A stretch of DNA of 64,000 nucleotides from DSSB01 sp046346845 (GTDB lineage Bacteria; UBA10199; DSSB01), in NCBI GenBank assembly GCA_046346845.1, contig JAXMHH010000004.1:1-64000 (forward strand), in the 5' to 3' direction. This document shows, in pieces, positions 42,727 through 51,490 of this stretch. Every line of letters begins with the position of its first letter. The stretch's first letter is position 1. The translations under genes and the position numbers were made by a program. The notes under the pieces were generated by a model. The model had not been told where the DNA came from. It saw only the letters and a program-made list of their open reading frames with translations, and made no database searches.

Positions 42727-42930
42727 GGGATTTTTGGCCGGTGCCGAAACGCCCTGGGGTGTTGAACCGATCCCCAAGACCTGTGAACTTTCGGTAATTT
42801 CCCTTCACAAGAATTGCAAAACTTCCCACCAACTAATATAAAAAATAAATAATATCATATAGTTAAACTTTGGCATTTCCTTTGTATTTCAATCTTGAGG
42901 GGTCCGAGCTTGGGGCCCCAAAGGGGAATT
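42727..42930. other. AT-rich upstream region of next gene
   Basis: About 200 bases with a strongly A/T-rich core (42830-42870) and several TATA-like stretches. It likely contains the promoter of the gene at 42931, but I cannot fix the hexamers. No terminator hairpin is seen after the preceding operon. Confidence 0.4.
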
Positions 42931-43746
42931 ATGGGAGATGAAAATACCGGTGCCTTGTCGGCAAGCCGGGGCCTCATTTTATGGGTTTCAAGCCTCCTCG
43001 AAGCGGCGGCTCGGAAGGTCCAGCCGGAAAATCCCGAGGCGGTCGAACGGTGTCGCGCCGAGAGCCGAGCAATCGAGCGAGATCTCGAGGCTCGCGGACG
43101 CTCCGTCTGGTTCGTCGATGGGGAGGATCGGATGAATCGCTGTCTGCAGCGGCATGCGCAGCTTTGGAAGGATCCAGAGCTGGAGAGCGCCCCTAGCCCT
43201 TCCAGCGAGGATATTATCCATTACTTCGAAACGGGGATTCACGCCCTCGGCCGAGGCCTGATGTTTCTGGGCCGGAAACAAGCGGAGTTGTGGGAGGGAA
43301 TGGACCCGCAACTGAAGACCTTTTTGAAGATGGGCGCCTATCTGCTGTTCGCGGGCGCATCGGAAGGCGAGGAAGACGAGTTCCGCAGCAAGAAGGATGG
43401 CAGCATCCGGGGCTCGATCCGCTTCCGCGGCAAGCAGTACGACTTGGTCGCTTATCAAGACGGCCGGCTCAGCGTGAATGGGCAGATCTGGAAGGTCGAG
43501 GGCACCAAGGCCGAGACCGAGGCGGCGAGCATCCAGGTGGAAAATTTGGATTACAACCCGGACTCGGAGACCTTAAGCCTCAAGATCAAGGGCAGCGTGC
43601 TGTTTGTCTCGAAGAGCTTCCGCAAACAGGTGTCCGGCGACCAATTGGCTACGCTGTTGGATACCCTGGAACGGGGGGAGGGGACGATCGAGACCCCCGA
43701 GATGAAGTCCAACGGGGTGCGTATCTCGCCCAGCGGCAGGGCCTAA
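42931..43746 (+). CDS. Hypothetical protein
   Basis: 271 residues from ATG 42931 (AAGGGG 5 bases upstream). The first 135 residues are helical, with two Cys and a stretch around IHYFETGIHALGRGLMFLG; the second half is beta-rich (KDGSIRGSIRFRGKQYDL, then LSLKIKGSVLFVS). There is no signal peptide, although residues 14-24 are somewhat hydrophobic. No family is recognised. It converges with the flavin reductase gene and the 56-base gap holds no clear hairpin. Confidence 0.6.
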   Translation: MGDENTGALSASRGLILWVSSLLEAAARKVQPENPEAVERCRAESRAIERDLEARGRSVWFVDGEDRMNRCLQRHAQLWKDPELESAPSPSSEDIIHYFETGIHALGRGLMFLGRKQAELWEGMDPQLKTFLKMGAYLLFAGASEGEEDEFRSKKDGSIRGSIRFRGKQYDLVAYQDGRLSVNGQIWKVEGTKAETEAASIQVENLDYNPDSETLSLKIKGSVLFVSKSFRKQVSGDQLATLLDTLERGEGTIETPEMKSNGVRISPSGRA

Positions 43747-43802
43747 ACGGCCTTGCCCGCCCAGTCGCCTGCCGCGGCTTGGCTCCCTCACCGGTATTTT
43801 TT

Positions 43803-44516
43803 TTAAGTCCACTTTTCGAAATGGATCGACTCCCGCGGGTAGCCGTGCTGGGTCAAGGTCTCGAGCAGCGAATTGATCATCGGCACCAGCCCGCAAGCAT
43901 AGACCTGGCGGCCCTCCGGGCTGGGGTAGTGCTTGAGCAAGAGATCTTGGACATAGCCGGAGGCTCCTTGCCAGTCCTTGGGGCGGCTCACCGTGGGCAG
44001 GTACTCGAAATTGGGATGCCGCTTCGCCAGGTCTTGGAACTCCTCATCGAACAGGATTTCATTCTCGTAGCGAACGCCCAGGATCATCGTCATCTTGCCG
44101 GTATGTCCCTGGTGCAAGAGCGTGTGGAGCATCGCCCGGAGCGGCGCGACCCCGGTCCCGGTGGCGACGAAGACGAGATGGGGCGGCAGGGGCTCCTTCA
44201 GCTTGAAGACGCCCAGGGGGCCCTCCATCGGCATGACGTAGCCGGGCTTCAGCCCGAAGAAATAGCTCGAGACGTAGCCGCCATCCACCTTCTTGATGCA
44301 GAGCTCGATCTTGTTGGGCCAGTGGGGCGGGCTCGCGATCGAATAGGGTTTGCGGGCCGTTTTGCCCTCCTTTGGGACCTCCACCATCACGAACTGCCCG
44401 GCGCGATAATCGAAGCGCGGCTGCTCGGGAAATTCAAAGTGAAAATTGCGCACCGTCGAGCTCATCTCGTCGATCTTGACCAGGTGGGCTTGGTAGATTG
44501 TCTTGGGCTTCGCCAT
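43803..44516 (-). CDS. Ferredoxin/flavodoxin-NADP+ reductase-like flavoprotein
   Basis: 237 residues with the two-domain ferredoxin-NADP reductase plan. The FAD domain carries RKPYSIAS (Arg-x-Tyr-Ser for FAD) in the first half; the NAD(P) domain has GTGVAPLRAM and a CGLVPMI segment, and the chain ends in an aromatic-containing EKWT. It should pass electrons between NAD(P)H and a ferredoxin or similar carrier. Start at ATG 44516: the FAD-domain homology begins right there, although upstream in-frame residues exist. A nearby ferredoxin gene (13258) is far away, so no partner is proven. Confidence 0.86.
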   Translation of the reverse strand: MAKPKTIYQAHLVKIDEMSSTVRNFHFEFPEQPRFDYRAGQFVMVEVPKEGKTARKPYSIASPPHWPNKIELCIKKVDGGYVSSYFFGLKPGYVMPMEGPLGVFKLKEPLPPHLVFVATGTGVAPLRAMLHTLLHQGHTGKMTMILGVRYENEILFDEEFQDLAKRHPNFEYLPTVSRPKDWQGASGYVQDLLLKHYPSPEGRQVYACGLVPMINSLLETLTQHGYPRESIHFEKWT

Positions 44517-44715
44517 CGCTTCATTCTTCCAGGCTTTCTCGCCGGTAGCAAAGAAAATCCGGCTCCGAGAGCCTTCCACAGCGGCTACGCCGGGCGCGCT
44601 CGAGACGGGCTCGGCTCCCCTTCTTTGGGTTGACAAGGCCCCGCCCCGGTTTTAGGACCTGGGTTTGGCCGGAACCAGGGTGAGGCCGGCATCCCGGAGC
44701 GACGCAGGGAGATCC

Positions 44716-45255
44716 ATGGAAGAGTTAATTCGCCAGCTGTTAAAAGAGATCGGAGAGGATCCCGCGCGGGAGGGCCTGCAAAAAACCCCCGCGCGCGTGG
44801 CCCGCGCCCTCAAATTCCTCACCCAGGGCTACGAGATGAACCCGCAAGAGGTCATCAACGGGGCCAAGTTCACCGAAAAATACAACGAGATGATCGTGGT
44901 GAAGGATATCCAGATTTACAGCCTCTGCGAGCACCACCTCCTGCCCTTCTGGGGGAAATGCCACGTCGCCTACATCCCGCGCGAAAAGATCATCGGGCTT
45001 TCCAAGATCGCCCGCCTGGTCGAGATTTTTTCGCGTCGGCTGCAGGTCCAAGAGCGCATGACCACCCAGATCGCCAAGATCATCCAAGAGTCCCTCGATC
45101 CGTTGGGGGTCGCGGTGGTCATCGAGGCCGAGCACCTCTGCATGCAGATGCGCGGCGTGCAAAAGCAGGGCTCGAAGGCCATCACCTCCGAGATGCTGGG
45201 CGCCTTCCGCAGCAAAGAGGCGACCCGCGCCGAGTTCATGAACCTGATTAAATGA
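44716..45255 (+). CDS. folE: GTP cyclohydrolase I
   Basis: 179 residues, matching the catalytic core of FolE, which turns GTP into dihydroneopterin triphosphate, the first step of tetrahydrofolate synthesis (and of some queuosine routes). Zinc ligands are in SLCEHHLLPF and the second Cys in CMQMRGVQK. GGGAG lies upstream of ATG 44716; an earlier in-frame ATG at 44665 lacks it. It is followed after 6 bases by mqnE, so they are probably co-transcribed. Ligand residues are intact, so the enzyme should be active. Confidence 0.95.
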   Translation: MEELIRQLLKEIGEDPAREGLQKTPARVARALKFLTQGYEMNPQEVINGAKFTEKYNEMIVVKDIQIYSLCEHHLLPFWGKCHVAYIPREKIIGLSKIARLVEIFSRRLQVQERMTTQIAKIIQESLDPLGVAVVIEAEHLCMQMRGVQKQGSKAITSEMLGAFRSKEATRAEFMNLIK

Positions 45256-45261
45256 GCCCTT

Positions 45262-46347
45262 ATGAAGCCGACTCTCGATAGCATCGAAGCCAAGGTACGC
45301 GCCGGAGAGCGCATCGACCGCGCCGACGCCGCGGCCCTGTTCGCCAGCAACGACCTGATCCGGCTGGGGCGCATCGCCAACCTGGTGAGGGAACGCAAGA
45401 ACGGCAACCGCGCCTATTACAACATCAATCGGCATATCAATTATTCCAACGTCTGCTACGTCGACTGCAAATTCTGCGAGTTCGGGCAGCCCAAGAGCTC
45501 GTCCAAGGCCTACGAGCTCAGCGTCGACGAGATGCGGCGGTTGGGCGCCGAGGCGGCCGCCCAGGGGGCGACCGAATTTCACATCGTGGGCGGACTGCAT
45601 CCCGACCTCAAGCTCGATTACTACGAGGGCCTGCTCCGCACCTTCAAAGAGGTGGCTCCCCAAGTCCACCTCAAGGCCTTTACCGCCGTCGAGATCGACT
45701 ATTTCGCCAAGATCAGCCGTTTGAGCGTCGAGGAAGTCTTGAAGAGGCTGGTCGCGGCCGGCCTCGGCTCGATGCCCGGAGGCGGCGCCGAGGTGCTGAC
45801 CGAACGGGTGCGCAAGCTGGTCTTTCCCAACAAGATCGGCGCCGACCGTTGGCTCGAGATCCACCGCATCGCCCACGGCATGGGGATTCGCTCCAACGCG
45901 ACCCTGCTGTACGGACACGTCGAGAACGATGAAGACAAGGTCGAGCACCTGCAAAAGCTCCGCGACCTGCAGGACGAGACCGGCGGCTTCCAGACCTTTA
46001 TTCCCCTGAGCTTCGTCCCCTACGATACCCAATTAGCGCATCTGCCGCCGCCGACCGGGCTCTCCGACCTCAAGCACATCGCGATCTCCCGGGTCTTTCT
46101 CGACAATTTCCCTCACGTCAAGGTCTACTGGATCATGACCGGCATCAAGATCGCCCAGCTCGCCCTCAACTTCGGAGCCGACGACATCGACGGGACGGTG
46201 ATGCAGGAACGCATCGTCCACATGGCGGGCGCCGACACCCCCGAGGGCCTGCATGTCGAGGAATTGGTGAAGCTGATCCGCGAGGCGGGCCGGGAGCCCG
46301 TGGAGCGGGATACCTTATATAAGGTGGTTTCGAGGACCGCGGCCTGA
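45262..46347 (+). CDS. mqnE: Aminofutalosine synthase MqnE
   Basis: 361 residues of the radical SAM family. The cluster motif CYVDCKFC gives the Cys-x3-Cys-x2-Cys set that binds the [4Fe-4S] cluster and S-adenosylmethionine. The segment HIVGGLHPDLKLDYYE and C-terminal GADDIDGTV are typical of MqnE, which makes aminofutalosine from 3-((1-carboxyvinyl)oxy)benzoate early in the futalosine pathway. With mqnD at 11176 this indicates menaquinone synthesis by that route. MqnC (dehypoxanthine futalosine cyclase) is the close alternative, since both share the fold. Confidence 0.9.
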   Translation: MKPTLDSIEAKVRAGERIDRADAAALFASNDLIRLGRIANLVRERKNGNRAYYNINRHINYSNVCYVDCKFCEFGQPKSSSKAYELSVDEMRRLGAEAAAQGATEFHIVGGLHPDLKLDYYEGLLRTFKEVAPQVHLKAFTAVEIDYFAKISRLSVEEVLKRLVAAGLGSMPGGGAEVLTERVRKLVFPNKIGADRWLEIHRIAHGMGIRSNATLLYGHVENDEDKVEHLQKLRDLQDETGGFQTFIPLSFVPYDTQLAHLPPPTGLSDLKHIAISRVFLDNFPHVKVYWIMTGIKIAQLALNFGADDIDGTVMQERIVHMAGADTPEGLHVEELVKLIREAGREPVERDTLYKVVSRTAA

Positions 46348-46372
46348 GCGGCCGCGGACGGCGACGAGCTCG

Positions 46373-46951
46373 TTACATCTTCACGAATTTCCAATAATCA
46401 ATGGCCCGCCCCAAGGCCTTCCACTTCTTTTCGAAATAGGTGGGGTAGAGCGAGGCGATCGCCTCCCGCCGGAATCCCCCGACCTCCTCGAAGGCCGAGA
46501 CAATCTCCTCCGAGTAAAAGCCGGCGTCGGTCGCGTTGTAGATCGCTCCGCCGGGCTTCAGAAAATCGCGCAGATGGGCGAGCAATTCCGGCTTGAGCAG
46601 GCGGTGCTTGCTGTGCCGTCGCTTGGGCCAGGGATCCGGAAAGAGGACGTAGATGCGGTCGAAGAGGCCGGGCCGGAACAGGCGGGTGAGGCATTCCCGC
46701 GCGTCCCCCAGCACCAGGAAGACGTTGCCAAGCTGCCGCGCCGCGGCCCGTTTGGCGATCTTGGCGAAGCGTCCGCGCCGGATCTCGACGGCGACAAAGG
46801 TGGTCTTGGGCTCCTGTTCGGCGAGGTGCAGCAAAAACTCGCCCTTGCCCGGGCCGATCTCGAGGACCAGGGGGCCCGTCGGCTCCAGCGGGGGCGGGCT
46901 GGGTGTGAATTCCAGTTCCTTGGGCGGGGGGATGTAAACCTTCGTGGACAT
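46373..46951 (-). CDS. trmB: tRNA (guanine-N7)-methyltransferase TrmB
   Basis: 192 residues. TrmB methylates G46 in the variable loop of tRNA using S-adenosylmethionine. The SAM motif EIGPGKGEF and the signature FPDPWPKRRHSKHRL are present, and the C-terminal PTYFEKKW fits. TAAGGAGG lies before the ATG. It is divergent from the Xer recombinase gene with 31 bases between starts. Family length usual. Confidence 0.95.
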   Translation of the reverse strand: MSTKVYIPPPKELEFTPSPPPLEPTGPLVLEIGPGKGEFLLHLAEQEPKTTFVAVEIRRGRFAKIAKRAAARQLGNVFLVLGDARECLTRLFRPGLFDRIYVLFPDPWPKRRHSKHRLLKPELLAHLRDFLKPGGAIYNATDAGFYSEEIVSAFEEVGGFRREAIASLYPTYFEKKWKALGRAIDYWKFVKM

Positions 46952-46982
46952 CGCCGTCCTCCTTAATTAAGATGCCCCACGG

Positions 46983-47879
46983 ATGCAAGAGTCCAACCTC
47001 AACCTCGCCGAGGCCTTTCTCGACGTCCTGCGGGTCGAGCGCAACTTGGCCAAGAACACCGTCGAGAGCTACCGGCGCGACCTGCTGCACTTCATCCAAT
47101 TCCTCGAGGCCAAGCGGAAGCGCGGCCTGCTGGAAATCGGCGAAATCGAGCTCCGCGAATTCTTGAGCTTCGAGTACGACCGCGGCCAAAAGGGCCGTTC
47201 CACCGCGCGGCGCCTTACCACCCTGCGGATGTTCTACCGTCACGCCCTCAAAGAAAAGTGGCTCGAGCAGGACCCGACGCTCAACGTCGAGCTCCCCAAG
47301 CTGGGCCGGGCGCTGCCCCATTATCTAACCCAGGAGGAGATCGAATCCCTGCTAGCCCAGCCCGACCTGAGCACCCCGCTCGGCAGGCGCGACCGCGCCA
47401 TGCTCGAGCTGCTCTACGCCAGTGGGCTGCGGGTCTCCGAGCTGGTGGGCTTGGCCACCGGCGATGTGCACTTCGAGATGGGCTTTGTGCGCGTCCTCGG
47501 CAAGGGCGCGAAGGAGCGGCTGGTCCCGGTGGGGGCCTCGGCCCTGAAGGCGATGCGGGAGTACCTCGAGTTGGGCCGGCCCTCCCTGACCAAGCAGAGG
47601 CTGTCGGACGCGATGTTCCTCAGCAACCGGGGCCGCAAGATGAGCCGTCAGCAGTTCTTCCTGTTATTGAAGGGATACGCCAAACGGGCGGGCATCCAGA
47701 AAGACGTCAGTCCGCACAAGCTCAGGCACTCCTTCGCGACCCACCTGCTCAACGGCGGCGCCGACCTGCGCTCGGTGCAAGCGATGCTGGGCCACGCCGA
47801 CCTCGCTACCACCCAGGTCTACACGCATGTCACCCCCGACCGGCTCAAGGCGATCCATAAGGTCCATCCGAGGTCCTAG
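46983..47879 (+). CDS. xerD: Xer-type tyrosine recombinase
   Basis: 298 residues: an N-terminal SAM-like core-binding domain (VERNLAKNTVESYRRDL) and a catalytic domain with GLRVSE (first Arg), a GKGAKER Lys loop, HKLRHSFATH (His and second Arg), GH and the nucleophile Tyr in QVYTH. This is a chromosome-dimer-resolution type recombinase rather than a phage integrase: no other mobile genes are nearby, and its length matches. XerC and XerD cannot be told apart with certainty, but the N-terminal wording is nearer to XerD. Its stop codon overlaps the stop of the kinase gene on the other strand (CTAG). Confidence 0.9.
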   Translation: MQESNLNLAEAFLDVLRVERNLAKNTVESYRRDLLHFIQFLEAKRKRGLLEIGEIELREFLSFEYDRGQKGRSTARRLTTLRMFYRHALKEKWLEQDPTLNVELPKLGRALPHYLTQEEIESLLAQPDLSTPLGRRDRAMLELLYASGLRVSELVGLATGDVHFEMGFVRVLGKGAKERLVPVGASALKAMREYLELGRPSLTKQRLSDAMFLSNRGRKMSRQQFFLLLKGYAKRAGIQKDVSPHKLRHSFATHLLNGGADLRSVQAMLGHADLATTQVYTHVTPDRLKAIHKVHPRS

Positions 47880-50800
47880 CGGGGATTTTCGTGTTCTGCG
47901 GCGTCTTGGGCTTGGAAGTACTTCCCCATTACCCCGAACAAGGCGTCGCGCACCTGGTCCATGCCGGAGGGCTTTTCGATGGCGTCGGTGAAATTCGCCA
48001 GATAAGGCCGAAGGCTTTCTGCGCCGTCGCCCGTGAACAGTAGAGAGGGCAGGTTGGGGCGCCGCAGCCGCGCTTCGCGCAGCAGTTGCATCCCGCGCAT
48101 GTCCGGGAGGTTTTGGTCGAAGATCAGGCCGCCGATTTCCGGATGGGCCTCGAGCTGATCTAAGGCCTCACGGGCGTTTCCCGCCTGGAAAACCGTTTCG
48201 AAACCCAAAGCTTCAAGGTTGCGTTGCAGGGCGACCCTCAGCATCGGCTCGTCGTCGACGACCAAAATCGGGGTGCGGAAAATACGTTCGGTGAACTGGG
48301 TCCCCTGCAGTTCCGCGGCTGGCTTGACCCTGGGGAGATAGACGTCGAAGGTGGTTCCCTCGCCGGGACGGCTCTCCACCGCGATGAAACCGCCCGCGTC
48401 CTGGACCATCTTGCGGGTGATGGCCAGGCCCAGTCCGCTATGTCCAGCGCTGTCGTGGGTCTTGGCCTTCGTGGAGAAATACGGCTCGAAGATGCGGGGG
48501 AGGGTTTCGAGGGGGATGCCTGCGCCGGTATCCCGCACCCGCAGCCGCATGAAGTCTCCGCCGCCATTGGGCTCGACCTCCGGGGAAAGCCTGGCGAGTG
48601 TGGCGACCTCTTCGCCGCTCAGCGAGACCTTCTCGGTCTGGACCGTCAAGGCCTGATGCGGCAGGCCCTCCATGGCATCGCGGGCGTTTCCGACCAGGTT
48701 TAGGATGACGCGGTGAATGTTCTCCCGAGGGCCGGGCACCTGCCAAGGATCCGGAGTGAGGTGAAGGTTCAGGTCTCGCCCGGAACCCAGGATCAGCCGC
48801 AGCTCTTGGGAGCGCAAGAGGCCGTGCAGGTCGAAGGGCGGGCCCGACTTGGGCTCGGAGGTCAACTCGCGGAAACCCGAGATAATATTTTTGATGCGAT
48901 CACCCTGTTCCCCGGCGGTCCGGAGGTCTTGGATGGTCTTGTCCAGCGCCCGGTTGAATTCCAAGAGAATTTCCGCGGGATTGGAGGGGAGCGGGGTGGG
49001 GCTGGGCGCGTCGCGCTCCAGCAGGCGATGCAGCCGAATCAAATGGTTTAGCGAGTCCTGGGACAGGGGACCTTGCGCCCCGCCCCCGAGCTGTGCGGAA
49101 AACACCTTCAGGGCGCCTTGCAGCTGCTCCAGGGCGGTGCGGGCCATGTCGAGATACCCGGTGGTGGCGGTCAGGGCGTTGTTGGCGTCGTGGGCCAGGC
49201 CGCGGCTGACCAGTTTCAGCGCATCCAGCCGGCCGGCGGCGATGCGGTGCTGCTCCAATCGCTTCTGCTCGGTGAGATCGCGGACGAAGATGACCACTTC
49301 CTGGGGAGCGCTACGGCTGATGCGGGCCTCCTGGACTCGCATGCTGCCGTCCGGCATGGGAATTTCATATTCGACGGATTGCAGTTCGCCGGTCTCGAGG
49401 GCTCGTCGGATCAGGCGGTAGGCCGTTTCTTTGAGTTCCTCGGGTACCGGTAAATCCGCGATGCGCATCCCGATCAATTGGTCCCGCGTGACGGGGAAGA
49501 GCCCTTCCTGGGGGCTGCGGTAATCCTGAAAACTCATTTCGTCGCCGCGGACGCGGAACAGCTGGTCCGGGATGGCGTCGATCAGTGCGCGGTTGCGGGC
49601 CTCGCTGGCCCGCAGCTCGGCCTGGGCCCGGCGGCGCTCGGAGATATCCTCGAGGAAGGCGAATCCCAGGCTGCGTCCGTTCACGCGCTTGACCATGCCC
49701 GTCGCGTCGCACCAAATCGAGCTGCCGTCCTTGTGGCGGAAGCGGACCTCCCGTTGGTCCAGAGTGCCATGTTCCATTAGTTGGCGCGACAGGTCCCGAA
49801 AGAAGGGGATGTCCTTGCGGTGCATGAAGTCCTGCAAGGTCAGGCCCTGGGCCTCGACCTCGGAATAACCGAATAATTCAGTGAGCCGCCCGTTGATCAT
49901 CAGCACCTGGCCTCCCGGAGCCCCGCCGTTTTCGGGGGCGCTCAGTTCGAAGACCGCGGCCGCATGGGGGTGCATATTGAGCAGCTCCCGCAAGGCCATC
50001 GCCAATTGCTGGGGGCTTTTCGGCAGCCAAGAAATTGCCTCGGAGGGCTCAGCATCGGGTGCTTCAGGCGCTCGGGGAATTGGGGGTTCGGGTGGGCGGG
50101 TGGCGGTCCCATTGGAACCGCCTTCCATTCCCTCGTCACGTTCCATGAGCACTAGCCAAGGACGCTGCGGGTCCCGCGATTCGGCGTGTGCCTCCCCGGT
50201 TCCTGGCGGCGTGACGGAGGCCCAGACCAGTCCGCCCGTGCCCGGCGGGTGCCAAGGACCGTCTTGGAAGCGGGTCAGGCCCCGGGTCAGGCGGGCGCTC
50301 TGAATTTCCAATCCCCGTTCCCAGCGGCTCCATCCCTCGCCGAAGGCGGTATGGGTGAGCCGCCCGGCGACGTTGAATTGGAGCAAGGTGGCCAGGCCGT
50401 CCACCAAGGTGGTGGCGCCGTCGCGGCCTTCGCGCAGGCCCACGGCCGTCTCCAGCCGTTGCGCGGCGAGGATTCCGCTCAGCATGCTGCCTTGTTGAAA
50501 GAGGATTTGGCCCCAGGAGGGAGCGGCATTCGCCGCCCAGGGCTCGAGCCCGCGGGTGCGCTGGTAGAGCCTACCGCCGGCCCAGCCGAAAAATTTCAGG
50601 CTGCCGAGGGCGAGGGCCCCGGAGGCCCAATCCCGGCCCAGTCTGCGCAGGCTCCAATCTTGAGGGCGCCCCAGGGCCTCGAGAAGCCCGTGCCCCGCCA
50701 GCGTGAAGGTGGACGATTCGACGAGGAAGCCGGCGCCGGAAGCGGCGAGGCGCGCGCCGAGACCTCGGGTGAAGGCATTGGCGACCGGTGAGCTGGCCAG

Positions 50801-51286
50801 GCGGCCGAGGACGGCCAGGCGGGTGACGCGGAAGGCGGCCCCGGCCAGGCCCATGCTGAGGAGCATCGCCGGGTCGGTCGCCTCTGTCGTGAGGCGCCGC
50901 ATCAGGAATTCGGCCCGCGCCCCGGCCGGTCCCACTCCTTCAATGGCGCGAAGCCGGGCGAGGGATCGGGTCTCGAACGCGGGGAAGCCGGTGCCCTCCG
51001 ATAGCAGGGAATACACCGAGGCAGCGGTCTCGATCTGCCCATCCCTTTCGCAGCGCTGCCCGAATCCCAGCAGGGCCTCGAAAAATAATTGCGGATCGGT
51101 TTCTCGGGAGATCGAGTCGAGCTCGGCCATTCCGGCGCGGCCAAAGCGAGCTTCGTTCCTGGCCGCAGAATTGTAGCCGAGCAGTCGACCTATCCAAAGG
51201 GAGGCCGAAAAAGGTGTAGGGGTATGAGGCGGGCCGAGGCGATTCCCGCTCCCAAACATCGTGGTACTACCGAGGCTGAGAGTCAT
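47876..51286 (-). CDS. N-terminal shared module fused to PAS/histidine kinase/receiver
   Basis: 1136 residues. Residues about 63-310 match the module in the phosphofructokinase-like protein and the helicase (block GPAGARAEFLMRRLTTE, followed by hydrophobic Gly-rich helices). Then come two PAS domains (about 430-680), a histidine kinase core with phospho-acceptor His699 (LAHDANNAL), N box LVGNARDAM, DTGAGI and GLGLAI, and a C-terminal receiver domain with phosphorylatable Asp1057 in LIFDQNLPD. It is therefore a cytoplasmic hybrid sensor whose input is likely ligand or redox binding by PAS, plus whatever the module contributes. No strong ribosome-binding site is seen before ATG 51286. The 205-base gap before trpS holds its promoter. 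Confidence 0.87.
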   Translation of the reverse strand: MTLSLGSTTMFGSGNRLGPPHTPTPFSASLWIGRLLGYNSAARNEARFGRAGMAELDSISRETDPQLFFEALLGFGQRCERDGQIETAASVYSLLSEGTGFPAFETRSLARLRAIEGVGPAGARAEFLMRRLTTEATDPAMLLSMGLAGAAFRVTRLAVLGRLASSPVANAFTRGLGARLAASGAGFLVESSTFTLAGHGLLEALGRPQDWSLRRLGRDWASGALALGSLKFFGWAGGRLYQRTRGLEPWAANAAPSWGQILFQQGSMLSGILAAQRLETAVGLREGRDGATTLVDGLATLLQFNVAGRLTHTAFGEGWSRWERGLEIQSARLTRGLTRFQDGPWHPPGTGGLVWASVTPPGTGEAHAESRDPQRPWLVLMERDEGMEGGSNGTATRPPEPPIPRAPEAPDAEPSEAISWLPKSPQQLAMALRELLNMHPHAAAVFELSAPENGGAPGGQVLMINGRLTELFGYSEVEAQGLTLQDFMHRKDIPFFRDLSRQLMEHGTLDQREVRFRHKDGSSIWCDATGMVKRVNGRSLGFAFLEDISERRRAQAELRASEARNRALIDAIPDQLFRVRGDEMSFQDYRSPQEGLFPVTRDQLIGMRIADLPVPEELKETAYRLIRRALETGELQSVEYEIPMPDGSMRVQEARISRSAPQEVVIFVRDLTEQKRLEQHRIAAGRLDALKLVSRGLAHDANNALTATTGYLDMARTALEQLQGALKVFSAQLGGGAQGPLSQDSLNHLIRLHRLLERDAPSPTPLPSNPAEILLEFNRALDKTIQDLRTAGEQGDRIKNIISGFRELTSEPKSGPPFDLHGLLRSQELRLILGSGRDLNLHLTPDPWQVPGPRENIHRVILNLVGNARDAMEGLPHQALTVQTEKVSLSGEEVATLARLSPEVEPNGGGDFMRLRVRDTGAGIPLETLPRIFEPYFSTKAKTHDSAGHSGLGLAITRKMVQDAGGFIAVESRPGEGTTFDVYLPRVKPAAELQGTQFTERIFRTPILVVDDEPMLRVALQRNLEALGFETVFQAGNAREALDQLEAHPEIGGLIFDQNLPDMRGMQLLREARLRRPNLPSLLFTGDGAESLRPYLANFTDAIEKPSGMDQVRDALFGVMGKYFQAQDAAEHENPR

Positions 51287-51490
51287 GCGTTCTTCGGCTC
51301 TCGACTTTGCTATCCCGGAAAGCGAAGGAGAGTTGTCTTTTGCGATTGCCAGAGGATTTCGGGGAACTTTAGCTTAAGTTGCCTAAAAAGCTAAAGAAAA
51401 ATCTCAGCTCCCCATTGCCCCCGGGGGAGATCTTTGTTAAAGACCTGGAAAATAGGCCCTCAGGCCTAAATTCCGTACAGAATATTTCGA

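Noticed and set aside
46983..47879. Tyrosine recombinase as a mobile-element integrase
   Set aside because: No attachment repeats, tRNA or other mobile genes are beside it, and its length and motifs fit a chromosomal Xer protein.
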